Assembly (NCBI GenBank): GCA_017462965.1
Contig: JAFTQC010000022.1
Location: 32,242 to 96,241, forward strand
Source: Clostridia bacterium
Lineage (GTDB): Bacteria > Bacillota > Clostridia > TANB77 > UBA1234
Length of the DNA: 64,000 bases
Direction: 5' to 3'
A program made the position numbers and the translations under genes. Below the pieces are notes generated by a model. It saw only the letters and a list, made by a program, of their open reading frames with translations, did not search any database and was not told where the DNA came from. Within the stretch, counting starts at the first letter, position 1. Every line of letters begins with the position of its first letter. Below are positions 35,820 through 45,086 of this stretch, in pieces.

Positions 35820-37532
35820 ATGGCAAATTTTTTAGAATTTAAAGAAGCGAAATGCAAAAATTGTTATAAATGTCTTAAAAGCTGTCCTGTAAAAGCTATT
35901 AAAATTGAAGAAAATCAAGCAAAGATAATTGAGGATAGATGTATTTTATGTGGAAATTGTACACTTGTATGTCCACAAAATGCAAAAAGCGTACATAGTG
36001 AACTTGATAATGTTGAGAATTTGTTAAAAAACAATAAGGTTATTGCTACAATTGCTCCATCGTTTATTTCAAGTTTTGAAATAAAGTCTTTTGAATCTTT
36101 AAGAAAAGCGTTAATGAAATGTGGTTTTTATTCAGCTGAAGAAACCGCAAGAGGAGCAAGTATTGTTGTTGATGAATATGAAAAAATATTGAAAACTAAA
36201 AAATATAAAAACTTTATTACATCTTGTTGTCCAGCAATTAATAGAATGATTAGTTTATATTATCCTGATGCACTTGAATATTTAGCACCGGTTGATTCGC
36301 CTGTAATTGCTCATGCTAAGGTTATAAAGAAAGAAAATCCAGATGCGAAAGTTGTTTTTGTTGGACCATGTATAGCCAAGAAAAGAGAGTGTTATGAATC
36401 AGGATTGGTTGATGGAGTTCTAACGTTTGAAGAACTTATGGAACTTTTAACTAAGAATAATATTACATTAGAAAATGAAGATGAGGTTTTACCTGATGAA
36501 ATTGGATGGAATAAAGCAAGATTTTTCCCAATTAGTAGAGGTGTTATCAAATCATTTAATGAACTTGCAGATGGATATGAGTATATAGCTGTTGATGGTG
36601 TAGAAAATTCACAAAAAGCTCTAGCTGAAATCGGAAAAATGGAGAATGTTTTTCTTGAAATAAATGCATGTCAAGGTTCTTGTGTAGGTGGACCTTGTGC
36701 ATTAAATAAAGATAATAGTGCAATTTTTTCAAATACAAAAATTCGTAAATATGTAAGCAATAATGATGGTGTAATAAAACTTAAAAGAATATCAGATGTT
36801 GAAGCAGATATTAATTTGTCGCATGTTCACGAGAATCTTACATATGAAGAAAAAGAGCCTACTGAAGAAGAAATCAAAGAAGTTCTTAATAAAATGGGAA
36901 AATTCACTGAGGATGACGAATTAAATTGCGGAGCTTGTGGATATAACACTTGTAGACAAAAAGCTTGGGCTGTCATAAATGGTTATGCTGATGCAGAAAT
37001 GTGTCTTCCATATATGAGAGATCGTGCGGAGAATATGTCTTATGAGATTATCAGAAATAGTCCTAATGGAATTATTGTGGTTGATGATCAATATAGAATT
37101 ATTGATATTAATGCAAAGGCTAAAATGCTTATAGGACTAAATAATTTTAAACCTAAAGAAGTTAGTGTACTTGAGCTTTTAGATGAAAGTGAAGATTTTG
37201 TTATTGCTCTTACAGAAAACAAAAATATTATAAGAAAGCAAATAAAAATTTCAAGAACAAATTCGTATGTGGAATTGTCAATAAATCATATAAAAAATCA
37301 TAATATGATGTTTGCAATAATGAAAGATATTACTGAAAAAGTTAATTATGATGATGAAATTAACAAATTAAAACTAGAAACATTAGCTATGGCTGATGAT
37401 GTTATCAAAAAGCAAATGAGAGTAGCTCATGAAATTGCCTCTCTTTTGGGTGAAACAACTGCTGAAACTAAAATAGCACTTGTTAACTTAAAGAAAACTT
37501 TAAAAGATGATGAAAAAAAGGGTGATGAATAA
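35820..37532 (+). CDS. sensory [FeFe]-hydrogenase with PAS domain (HsfB-like)
   Basis: Two 4Fe-4S motifs open the 570-aa protein (CKNCYKCLKSCP, CILCGNCTLVCP). The H-cluster region follows: TSCCPAINRM, VGPCIAKKRE and ACQGSCVGGPC, a variant of the catalytic motifs. Then come a small Fe-S domain (CGACGYNTCRQ...MCLPYM) and a PAS domain (about 395-500). This is the architecture of group C putative H2-sensing hydrogenases. The next gene is a PP2C phosphatase, the usual partner, with stop and start overlapping by one base (TAATG). It likely senses H2 or redox state rather than making bulk H2. Confidence 0.9.
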   Translation: MANFLEFKEAKCKNCYKCLKSCPVKAIKIEENQAKIIEDRCILCGNCTLVCPQNAKSVHSELDNVENLLKNNKVIATIAPSFISSFEIKSFESLRKALMKCGFYSAEETARGASIVVDEYEKILKTKKYKNFITSCCPAINRMISLYYPDALEYLAPVDSPVIAHAKVIKKENPDAKVVFVGPCIAKKRECYESGLVDGVLTFEELMELLTKNNITLENEDEVLPDEIGWNKARFFPISRGVIKSFNELADGYEYIAVDGVENSQKALAEIGKMENVFLEINACQGSCVGGPCALNKDNSAIFSNTKIRKYVSNNDGVIKLKRISDVEADINLSHVHENLTYEEKEPTEEEIKEVLNKMGKFTEDDELNCGACGYNTCRQKAWAVINGYADAEMCLPYMRDRAENMSYEIIRNSPNGIIVVDDQYRIIDINAKAKMLIGLNNFKPKEVSVLELLDESEDFVIALTENKNIIRKQIKISRTNSYVELSINHIKNHNMMFAIMKDITEKVNYDDEINKLKLETLAMADDVIKKQMRVAHEIASLLGETTAETKIALVNLKKTLKDDEKKGDE

Positions 37533-38692
37533 TGAGTCTATTTTTAGAGTATGGATATACTTCGTTCAATAAATATGGTGAAGAACTTTGTGGTGACATG
37601 GTTTCTGTAGTAAATAGAAATGGATATACAACACTTGTATTAGCAGATGGTCTTGGAAGTGGAGTTAAAGCCAATATTTTATCCACACTTACATCAAAAA
37701 TATTAAGCACAATGGTTTCAAACTATATTCCTATGGAAGAATGTATAGAAACAATTGTTGAAACTCTTCCGGTTTGTAAAGAAAGAGGAGTTGCATATTC
37801 AACATTTTCTGTAATTCATCTTAATAATAATGGATTTGGATATATGTTCGAATTTGATAATCCGCAATGCATATTTTTTAGAGATTGCGAGCCACAAGAA
37901 TTACAAAGAGAAGAAATGAATATTCTTGGAAAGAAAATTTATAAAAGTGATTTGCGACTTAAAAATCAAGATGTGATAATGGTTATGTCTGATGGTGTTC
38001 CACATGCCGGTATTGGAAAAGTTTTAAATCTTGGTTGGCAAAGAGAAGATATTGTTGAGTATATGAAAAACAATATAGATCCACACATGTCGGCTCACTG
38101 TTTAGCGAATATTCTTGCAAGTGCGAGTGAAGCACTTTATATGGGTGAGCCAGGTGATGATACTACAGTTGCTGCAATTAAGATAAGAGAAGAACAAGCT
38201 GTAAATATAATGATTGGACCTCCAGCGAAAAGAGAAGATGCGAAAGAATATGTAGAAGATTTTCTTTCAAAGGATGGAATTAGAATTGTATGTGGCGGAA
38301 CAACATCACAAATTGTTGCGGAATATTTAGGAGAAACAGTAGAAACTGATTTAAACTACATAGATAATGAATTACCTCCGATTGGATATATAAAAGGAAT
38401 TGATTTAACAACAGAAGGAGTAATTACACTTAGAAAACTAATTGAACTTTCTGAAACATATATTAGAACAGATTCCAATATACCAAAACAATTTTTAAGA
38501 AAAGATGGTGCATCACGACTTGCAAATTTCCTACTTGAAGAAGCAACTGAAGTAAATTTCTTTGTAGGGCAAGCTGTTAATGAAGCACATAAAGGGCTTC
38601 CAATAGATAGTACACTGAAATTTAAATTAGTAGAAAAACTTTCTAACAATTTAGCTTCACTAGGAAAAAAAGTTGAAACGAAATACTATTAG
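37532..38692 (+). CDS. SpoIIE-type PP2C serine phosphatase partnered with the sensory hydrogenase
   Basis: The 386-aa protein opens with a PP2C core: MVSVVNRNGYTTLVLADGLGSG (metal-binding Asp), VIMVMSDGVPHAG and GEPGDDTTVAAIKI. A C-terminal extension of unknown role follows. The start overlaps the sensory hydrogenase stop. In comparable clusters this phosphatase is thought to relay the hydrogenase's signal to protein phosphorylation; that is family knowledge, not shown here. It is not evidence of sporulation. Confidence 0.88.
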   Translation: MSLFLEYGYTSFNKYGEELCGDMVSVVNRNGYTTLVLADGLGSGVKANILSTLTSKILSTMVSNYIPMEECIETIVETLPVCKERGVAYSTFSVIHLNNNGFGYMFEFDNPQCIFFRDCEPQELQREEMNILGKKIYKSDLRLKNQDVIMVMSDGVPHAGIGKVLNLGWQREDIVEYMKNNIDPHMSAHCLANILASASEALYMGEPGDDTTVAAIKIREEQAVNIMIGPPAKREDAKEYVEDFLSKDGIRIVCGGTTSQIVAEYLGETVETDLNYIDNELPPIGYIKGIDLTTEGVITLRKLIELSETYIRTDSNIPKQFLRKDGASRLANFLLEEATEVNFFVGQAVNEAHKGLPIDSTLKFKLVEKLSNNLASLGKKVETKYY

Positions 38693-38708
38693 GAAAGGAA
38701 AGTTGCAG

Positions 38709-40136
38709 ATGATAAAATTTGATACATATGTACAAAAATTAAAATATAGCGTTTTAAAAGAAGTCATCAAAAAAGCATATGATGATGATTTACAAAATAC
38801 ATATAGAGATATTCCGAAAATAATTTCACCAGGACCTAAACCTTTAGCACGTTGTTGTGTTTATAAAGAAAGAGCAATTATTGAAGAAAGAATAACTCTA
38901 GCAATGGGAGGAAATAAAGATAATCCTAATTCTGTTGAAGTTATTGATATTGCTTGTGACGAATGTCCTGCAGAAGGGGTTATGGTTACACCTGCTTGTA
39001 GAGGATGCATTGTTCATAGATGTGTAGATTCTTGTCCGAGAGGGGCTATAACAATTGTTAATCATCAGGCGACAATTGATAAAGAAAAATGTGTTGAATG
39101 TGGAAAGTGTACAGAAGCTTGTCCGTATTCTGCACTTATCATGCAAAAAAGACCTTGTATTAAAAGTTGTAAAGTAAATGCAATTACAATTGATGAAGAG
39201 AAAAAAGCTAAAATTGATAATGATAAATGTATCTCATGTGGAGCGTGTGTTTATCAATGTCCTTTTGGTGCTATTTCAGATAAATCAATGGTTCTAGATG
39301 TCGTGGATATTTTAAGAAAATCTGAAAATAATACTAAATATAATGTTTATGCAGTTATTGCTCCATCAATTGTTGGACAATTTGACAATATAAAACCTGA
39401 GCAAATTGTTACTGGAATTATGAAACTTGGATTCCATCAAGTTGTAGAAGCTGCGCTTGGTGCTGATATTGCGCTTCATCATGAAGCTGGAGAGCTTAAA
39501 GAAAAAGGAGTTCTAACAACATCTTGCTGTCCTTCTTTCGTTATGTTTGTTGAGAAAAACTTTCCAGAGCTTTTAAAATATGTTTCTAGTGCGGTTTCTC
39601 CAATGGTTATAACAGGAGAACTTATAAAAAAATCAGATCCTGATGCAAAAGTAATTTTTATTGGTCCTTGTACAAGTAAGAAAAGGGAATATAGAATGGA
39701 AAAAACAAAAGGTGCAATTGATTGTGTAATTTCTTTTGAAGAATTACAAGCGTTCTTTGATGCAAGAGGAATTGATATGGAAACTTTAGAAGATACTGTA
39801 TTAAATAATGCATCATTTTATGGAAGAATATTTGCTAAATCAGGAGGTATTACAGAAGGTATTAAAAAAGCAGCAAAAGAATATTATGATTTTGATGATG
39901 TGAGACCTGTTGTTATGAGTGGTATAGATCAATGTAGAATGAATTTGTTAAAACTAAAAATGGGAAAAGCTGCTGAAAACTTTTTTGAAGGAATGGCTTG
40001 CGATGGCGGATGCTTAAACGGTGCACTTTGTATACATCATGGACCAAAGAATGTTAAAGAAGTTGATAATTTTGGTAAACAAGCGAAAGAACAAGATATC
40101 AAAAATTCAGTTAATTTATACAATTTAGATGATTAA
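38709..40136 (+). CDS. group B [FeFe]-hydrogenase
   Basis: I chose the ATG after AAAGGAAAGTTGCAG; a longer frame starts at 38673 within the previous gene. The 475-aa protein has an N-terminal Cys region (ACDECP, ACRGCIVHRCVDSCP) and two ferredoxin motifs (CVECGKCTEACP, CISCGACVYQCP). The H-cluster motifs are TSCCPSFVMF, GPCTSKKREY and ACDGGCLNGA. It reduces protons or oxidises H2. Group B enzymes are less well characterised than group A. It is followed by AdhE. Confidence 0.92.
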   Translation: MIKFDTYVQKLKYSVLKEVIKKAYDDDLQNTYRDIPKIISPGPKPLARCCVYKERAIIEERITLAMGGNKDNPNSVEVIDIACDECPAEGVMVTPACRGCIVHRCVDSCPRGAITIVNHQATIDKEKCVECGKCTEACPYSALIMQKRPCIKSCKVNAITIDEEKKAKIDNDKCISCGACVYQCPFGAISDKSMVLDVVDILRKSENNTKYNVYAVIAPSIVGQFDNIKPEQIVTGIMKLGFHQVVEAALGADIALHHEAGELKEKGVLTTSCCPSFVMFVEKNFPELLKYVSSAVSPMVITGELIKKSDPDAKVIFIGPCTSKKREYRMEKTKGAIDCVISFEELQAFFDARGIDMETLEDTVLNNASFYGRIFAKSGGITEGIKKAAKEYYDFDDVRPVVMSGIDQCRMNLLKLKMGKAAENFFEGMACDGGCLNGALCIHHGPKNVKEVDNFGKQAKEQDIKNSVNLYNLDD

Positions 40137-40162
40137 AATATTTTTAAGAAAGGAAGATAAAA

Positions 40163-42772
40163 ATGAGTAAGGAGTATAAAATCGTTGACAGTGTTGATGC
40201 TTTAAAAGAAGCTTTTGAAAGAGTAAGAGCAGCGCAAGCAAAATTTGGAACATATACTCAAGAGCAAGTGGATAAGATTTTTACTGCAGCTGCGATGGCG
40301 GCTAATAGCGCGAGAATTCCGCTTGCTAAAATGGCAGTAGAAGAAACAGGAATGGGTGTTGTTGAAGACAAGGTTATTAAAAATCATTATGCTGCTGAAT
40401 ATATCTACAATGCTTACAAAGATGCAAAGACTTGTGGAATTATTGAAGAGGACAGAGCTTATGGAATTAAAAAGATTGCTGAACCTATTGGTGTTATTTC
40501 AGCGGTAATTCCTACAACTAATCCAACTTCGACAGCTATTTTTAAAACTTTATTAGCACTTAAAACTAGAAATGGAATTATTATAAGTCCACATCCAAGG
40601 GCTAAAAATTCTACGATTGAAGCTGCTAAAATTGTTTTGGAAGCTGCGGTTAAAGCTGGTGCTCCAGAAGATATTATTGCATGGATTGATGTTCCATCGC
40701 TTGATCTTACGAATTTAGTTATGCAATCGTCAGATACAATTCTTGCTACTGGTGGCCCTGGTATGGTTAAAGCTGCTTATTCAAGCGGAAAGCCAGCACT
40801 TGGAGTTGGAGCGGGTAACACACCTGCAGTTATTGACGATACGGCGGATATTTTACTTGCGGTAAACTCAATTATTCATTCAAAAACATTTGATAATGGA
40901 ATGATTTGTGCATCTGAGCAATCTGTAATTGTTTTGAATAATGTATATGATAAAGTTAAAGAGGAATTCCAAAGAAGAGGATGTTATTTCTTAAGTCCTG
41001 AGGAAACTGAAAAGGTTAGAAAAACTATTATTATAAATGGTGCATTAAATGCTAAAATTGTTGGACAAAAAGCTACAAAAATAGCTGAACTTGCGGATGT
41101 TTATGTTCCAGGTGATACAAAGATTTTGATTGGTGAAGTTGAAAGTGTAGACTTGTCTGAAGAGTTTGCGCATGAAAAACTTTCTCCTGTTCTTGCAATG
41201 TATAGAGCGTCTGATTTTGAAGATGCAATGGAAAAAGCACATAGACTTGTTTTAGATGGTGGTCTTGGACATACATCTTCTTTATACGTAAATACAGTTA
41301 CTGAAAATGAAAAAATAGAAAAATTTGCTCACAAGATGAGAACTTGTAGAGTTCTTGTTAATACTCCATCTTCACATGGTGGAATTGGGGATATCTATAA
41401 CTTTAAACTTGCTCCATCGTTAACTCTTGGTTGTGGTTCGTGGGGAGGAAATTCTGTTGCAGAAAATGTAGGAGTTAAACATCTTTTAAATATTAAAACA
41501 GTAGCTGAAAGGAGAGAGAATATGCTTTGGTTTAGAGCACCTGAGAAGGTTTATATTAAGAGAGGCTGCTTACCTGTAGCTTTAGAAGAACTAAAAAATG
41601 TTATGGATAAAAAGAGAGTGTTTATCGTAACGGATAAATTTTTATATGAAAACGGATACACAAAATGTATTACTGATAAATTAGATGAAATGGGAATTGC
41701 TCACGCAACATTTTCAAATGTTGAACCGGATCCTACTCTTGCAAGTGCAAAAGAGGGAACGAAAATAATGGAATCTTTCAAACCTGATTGTATTATTGCA
41801 ATTGGTGGTGGTTCTCCTATGGATGCTGCTAAAATTATGTGGGTGCTTTATGAACATCCAGAAATCAGTTTTGAAGATATGGCTATGAGATTTATGGATA
41901 TTAGAAAGAGAGTTTATACGTTCCCTAAGATGGGTGAGAAAGCTTATTTTATAGCTGTTCCAACATCTGCTGGAACAGGTTCTGAAGTTACACCTTTCGC
42001 GGTTATTACAGATGAACAAACTGGAACAAAATATCCACTTGCTGATTATGAACTTATGCCTAAGATGGCAATCGTTGATGCTGATCTTATGATGAATGCG
42101 CCAAAAGGATTAACGTCAGCTTCTGGTATAGATGCTGTTACGCATGCACTTGAAGCATATGCATCAATGATGGCTACTGAATATACAGATGGACTTGCAA
42201 AAGAAGCTTTAAGAAATATTTTTGAATACTTACCAAGAGCTTATGAGAATGGAGCAAATGATCCTGAAGCTAGAGAAAAAATGGCTAATGCGGCTACGAT
42301 GGCTGGTATGGCATTCGCGAATGCGTTCCTTGGAATTTGTCATTCGATGGCACATAAATTAGGTGGATTCCATCACTTACCACACGGAATTGCAAATGCA
42401 TTATTAATTAATGAAGTTATTAGATTCAACTGTGCTGAAGCTCCGACAAAGATGGGAACTTTTTCACAATATGATCATCCACATACAAAGAGAAGATATG
42501 CTGAAATTGCTGAAGCTCTTGGACTTGGTGGAAACAATGATAATGAGAAAGTTGAAAACTTAATTGCTAAGATTGAAGAGTTGAAAGAAAAAATCGGAAT
42601 TAAGAAGACAATTAAAGAATATGGAATTGATGAGCAAGATTTCTTGAATAGATTAGATGAAATGACGGAGCAAGCTTTTGATGACCAATGTACAGGTGCA
42701 AATCCTAGATATCCGCTAATGAGCGAGATGAAAGAGATTTATTTGAAAGCATATTACGGAGGTGAAAGATAA
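40163..42772 (+). CDS. adhE: bifunctional aldehyde-alcohol dehydrogenase AdhE
   Basis: The N-terminal half (residues 1-440) is a CoA-dependent aldehyde dehydrogenase with catalytic Cys in GMICASEQS (about 249). The C-terminal half (from about 455) is an iron alcohol dehydrogenase with GGGSPMDAAK and the metal ligands in FLGICHSMAHKLGGFHHLPHG. It converts acetyl-CoA to ethanol and regenerates NAD. At 869 aa it is full length. AAGGAAGAT precedes the ATG. It fits the Rex regulon upstream. Confidence 0.96.
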   Translation: MSKEYKIVDSVDALKEAFERVRAAQAKFGTYTQEQVDKIFTAAAMAANSARIPLAKMAVEETGMGVVEDKVIKNHYAAEYIYNAYKDAKTCGIIEEDRAYGIKKIAEPIGVISAVIPTTNPTSTAIFKTLLALKTRNGIIISPHPRAKNSTIEAAKIVLEAAVKAGAPEDIIAWIDVPSLDLTNLVMQSSDTILATGGPGMVKAAYSSGKPALGVGAGNTPAVIDDTADILLAVNSIIHSKTFDNGMICASEQSVIVLNNVYDKVKEEFQRRGCYFLSPEETEKVRKTIIINGALNAKIVGQKATKIAELADVYVPGDTKILIGEVESVDLSEEFAHEKLSPVLAMYRASDFEDAMEKAHRLVLDGGLGHTSSLYVNTVTENEKIEKFAHKMRTCRVLVNTPSSHGGIGDIYNFKLAPSLTLGCGSWGGNSVAENVGVKHLLNIKTVAERRENMLWFRAPEKVYIKRGCLPVALEELKNVMDKKRVFIVTDKFLYENGYTKCITDKLDEMGIAHATFSNVEPDPTLASAKEGTKIMESFKPDCIIAIGGGSPMDAAKIMWVLYEHPEISFEDMAMRFMDIRKRVYTFPKMGEKAYFIAVPTSAGTGSEVTPFAVITDEQTGTKYPLADYELMPKMAIVDADLMMNAPKGLTSASGIDAVTHALEAYASMMATEYTDGLAKEALRNIFEYLPRAYENGANDPEAREKMANAATMAGMAFANAFLGICHSMAHKLGGFHHLPHGIANALLINEVIRFNCAEAPTKMGTFSQYDHPHTKRRYAEIAEALGLGGNNDNEKVENLIAKIEELKEKIGIKKTIKEYGIDEQDFLNRLDEMTEQAFDDQCTGANPRYPLMSEMKEIYLKAYYGGER

Positions 42773-43533
42773 TGGAATTTAATTTAGATAATAAAATTGC
42801 TACTAGAGAAACTAAAGAAGTTTATAGGGATGGAGATTATACTATCAAATTATTTGTTGAAAATTATTCGAAAGCCAATATCTTGAACGAGACTCTAAAT
42901 CAAGCGAGAGTTGAAGAGGGAACAGACGTAAAAATGCCTAAACTTGTTGCGGTTACAAAAATCGGAAACAGATGGGCTTTGGTTTCAGAACATATTGATG
43001 GAAAGACTTTAGAAGAATTAATGAGAGAAAATCCTGAAAAAGAGGATGAATATTTGAATTTGTTTGTGGATTTGCAATTAGAACTTTTGTCAAAAAGAGT
43101 TCCTTTGCTAAATAGAATAAAGGATAAATTTAGAAGAAAATTAAGAGAAGCCACGAATATTGATGATAATACAAAATATGAATTGATGCATAGACTAGAG
43201 GGAATGAAAGACCACAGAAAACTTTGCCACGGAGATTATAATCCAAGTAATATTATTATCAAAGAAAATGGTGAAGCTTATGTAATTGACTGGTCGCACG
43301 TAACTCAAGGAAATGCATCAGCGGATGCTGCTAGAACTTTCTTACTATTTTCAATGAAAGGTCAAACTGCACTTGCTGAAAAATATTTGAATTTATTTTC
43401 TGCGAAGAGTGAAATACCAAAGAATCATTTGCAAAGATGGATTCCAATTGTTGCTGCGACTCAAATGACAAAAGGAAAGCCAGAAGAACAAGAATTTTTG
43501 AAGAAATGGATAGATGTTGTAGATTTTGAATAA
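42772..43533 (+). CDS. APH/choline-kinase-like phosphotransferase
   Basis: This 253-aa protein has the kinase-like catalytic motifs LCHGDYNPSNIIIKE (Brenner H-x-D-x4-N) and VIDWSHV (metal Asp). Aminoglycoside phosphotransferases and small-molecule kinases share this fold. The ATG overlaps the adhE stop (TAATG), so it is translated with the fermentation genes. Its substrate is unknown; a resistance role is not implied by context. Confidence 0.85.
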   Translation: MEFNLDNKIATRETKEVYRDGDYTIKLFVENYSKANILNETLNQARVEEGTDVKMPKLVAVTKIGNRWALVSEHIDGKTLEELMRENPEKEDEYLNLFVDLQLELLSKRVPLLNRIKDKFRRKLREATNIDDNTKYELMHRLEGMKDHRKLCHGDYNPSNIIIKENGEAYVIDWSHVTQGNASADAARTFLLFSMKGQTALAEKYLNLFSAKSEIPKNHLQRWIPIVAATQMTKGKPEEQEFLKKWIDVVDFE

Positions 43534-43547
43534 ACTTTAGAAATTAA

Positions 43548-43579
43548 GGCGCCCTCTTGTGAGAAGAGAGCGCCTTTTG
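43548..43579 (+). terminator. terminator of the hydrogenase-adhE operon
   Basis: GGCGCCCTCTT pairs with GAAGAGAGCGCC (one mismatch) across GTGA, followed by TTTTGG. It is a GC-rich stem shared with the converging gene. Confidence 0.85.
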
Positions 43580-43590
43580 GTTGTTAATGG

Positions 43591-43998
43591 TTATGCATCA
43601 GGGTTGTCTTCTGTTCCTTCAAAAGGATCAGAGGGTTCATCGCTCACACGTGAATAATTGTTGGTGGTGAAAGCGTTGAAACAGAGACACTGACCAAAAG
43701 TCATAATCATGTATGCCTTGAAAAAGTTGATGAGCAGGTAACGATGGGCCAGATAAGTAGCTGCACAAACGATAGCTATGCCACCAGCAAGTCTGAGCAT
43801 GCATACGAGCAGATGTCCCATCTTCATAAGTGCACGTTCTTTTCCGAACATACAGAAAAGCAGCAGCGTGATGATGATTGCTGCGACGAGGCCTGCGTGC
43901 AGAGCGAAGAATGCGATGGGCAGTGTCGTGATGCCAAAATAATGAGCGGCATAAGCGAGGGCAAAGATGAAAAACCAACCGATAAACTTCCTAACCAT
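43591..43998 (-). CDS. multi-pass membrane protein of unknown function
   Basis: The 135-aa protein has three to four membrane helices (about residues 5-20, 25-52, 60-82 and 88-105) and an acidic C-terminal tail (SDEPSDPFEGTEDNPDA). GGAGGG precedes the ATG. The gene is clearly GC-richer than the surrounding operons. I recognise no family. It is the first of three orphan minus-strand genes near the tRNA-Arg pair. Confidence 0.6.
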   Translation of the reverse strand: MVRKFIGWFFIFALAYAAHYFGITTLPIAFFALHAGLVAAIIITLLLFCMFGKERALMKMGHLLVCMLRLAGGIAIVCAATYLAHRYLLINFFKAYMIMTFGQCLCFNAFTTNNYSRVSDEPSDPFEGTEDNPDA

Positions 43999-44167
43999 TG
44001 AGTAAATCCCTCCATATTCTTTTATTGGTGTCTGGGGTTATATGTGAAAAACTAAAAAGATAGAGTTGGCAAAGCTCCACTAATTAGTGAAATTTCTGGG
44101 AACAAAGATATTTTACGTTTAAGATTATATCATATGATTTGGGGAAAAGCTATATTTTATGTAAAGT

Positions 44168-44231
44168 TTATCAAGAGGGACAGCCCTTTTTGAGATGGAG
44201 TGTTATCAAAAAGGGTTGTCCCCCTTGATAA
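44168..44231. repeat. GGGACAGCCC palindrome plus second hairpin
   Basis: TTTATCAAGAGGGACAGCCC and TTTTTG (44168-44193) pair imperfectly with 44206-44231. A further stem, AGTCCCC with GGGGACT, follows at 44246-44264 and may terminate the 73-aa gene on the minus strand. Confidence 0.7.
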
Positions 44232-44300
44232 TGGCCGAAAAAATAGTCCCCAAAAGAGGGGACTGTGGTTTGTTCTGAGTTTCGATGTATGTGTTTTTGG

Positions 44301-44522
44301 TTATTGCCCTAAGTTGCCATGGCCGGATCCGCCACAAAAAAAGCATGGCCTATTTCCTGTACCGTGGCAAGCCCAGCATTTCCTTATTCTTTTTCTTGGA
44401 ACTTTGAAAAAAAGTATTTTGACATGGAAGCGTTCTATGAGCCTTCCCGTGCCTAAACAGTGGGAACACCGTTCCTTTCCTGTACCGTAGCATGACCAAC
44501 ACTTTCCATAGATCGAGTTCAT
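44301..44522 (-). CDS. small DnaJ-type zinc-finger protein
   Basis: The 73-aa protein has four C-x-x-C-x-G-x-G type repeats: CWSCYGTG, CSHCLGTG, CWACHGTG and CFFCGGSG. This is the zinc-binding cysteine-rich region of DnaJ without the J domain. AGGAGGTCATC precedes the ATG. The in-frame CGG (44469-44471) codes the Arg before CSHC, and the repeat pattern continues in the same frame after it. It is GC-rich compared with neighbours. The role is unknown; perhaps a metal-dependent chaperone accessory. Confidence 0.7.
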   Translation of the reverse strand: MNSIYGKCWSCYGTGKERCSHCLGTGRLIERFHVKILFFKVPRKRIRKCWACHGTGNRPCFFCGGSGHGNLGQ

Positions 44523-44583
44523 GATGACCTCCTTCTTAACAAATTGTTAGGTTTTGGAATAAAAAAGCGGATTAAACAGTAAA

Positions 44584-44612
44584 GTTATAACACAAATTTA
44601 CATAAAATTCAA
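44584..44612 (-). promoter_or_regulatory. promoter of the 73-aa zinc-finger gene
   Basis: On the minus strand TTGAAT (44607-44612) and TATAAC (44584-44589) have a 17-base spacer that begins TTTATGTAAA. The same spacer motif and boxes occur before the 352-aa gene at 46233-46261. Confidence 0.65.
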
Positions 44613-44658
44613 CTTAACAAACAAAAAAATCGCTATACAAACCAAGGTATAGCGATTT

Positions 44659-44735
44659 TGGTGCGCCCGAAGGGAATTGAACCCCCGACCTCTCCCTTAG
44701 GAGGGGAGCGCTCTATCCAACTGAGCTACGAACGC
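44659..44735 (-). tRNA. tRNA-Arg (anticodon CCT)
   Basis: The acceptor GCGTTCG pairs with CGGGCGC. The anticodon stem CTCCC/GGGAG has loop CTCCTAA, anticodon CCU, which reads AGG. The T arm is GGGGGTTCAATTCCC and CCA is encoded. It is transcribed away from the neighbouring tRNA-Arg(ACG). Confidence 0.95.
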
Positions 44736-44790
44736 ATCATAACTACCAATGCATTATATTATAAATTAGCGTGTATTTCAATTTTAACTA

Positions 44791-44818
44791 TTGATTTTTT
44801 AGAAATTTTCTATATAAT
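44791..44818 (+). promoter_or_regulatory. promoter of tRNA-Arg(ACG)
   Basis: TTGATT (44791-44796) and TATAAT (44813-44818) are 16 bases apart, 25 bases before the tRNA. Confidence 0.65.
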
Positions 44819-44843
44819 ATTTTATTGTGACTAGTCGTCATAT

Positions 44844-44920
<77 letters not shown>

Positions 44921-44922
44921 AA

Positions 44923-45072
44923 AAAGGACAATAGGGCGGTTCTCTTTCGGGACAAGGGGACGGTTCTTTTGTCCTTTTTTATTGCAAAAAAATGCTTAGT
45001 AAATACTGAGTAATAAAAAAGGACAAAAGAACCGTCCCCTTGTCCCGAAAGAGAACCGCCCTATTGTCCTTT
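44923..45072. repeat. giant palindrome, perfect 61-bp arms
   Basis: The arms 44923-44983 and 45012-45072 are perfect reverse complements over 61 bases with a 28-base spacer. Each arm carries the words AGGGCGGTTCTC and GGGGACGGTTC flanked by GGACAA and TTGTCC, so each arm can also form its own hairpin. It directly follows the tRNA-Arg 3' end and ends just before the 352-aa gene's stop; it likely terminates both. Confidence 0.93.
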
Positions 45073-45086
45073 ATGTGTGAAAGAAT

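Noticed and set aside
37532..38692. SpoIIE as evidence of sporulation
   Set aside because: The phosphatase lacks the SpoIIE membrane domain and lies with hydrogenase genes, where it is a known partner.
41045..41276. minus-strand ORFs over adhE
   Set aside because: They are antisense to conserved catalytic regions of adhE and have no start signals.
42772..43533. aminoglycoside resistance gene
   Set aside because: Only the general kinase fold is visible. It is co-translated with adhE and there is no mobile context.
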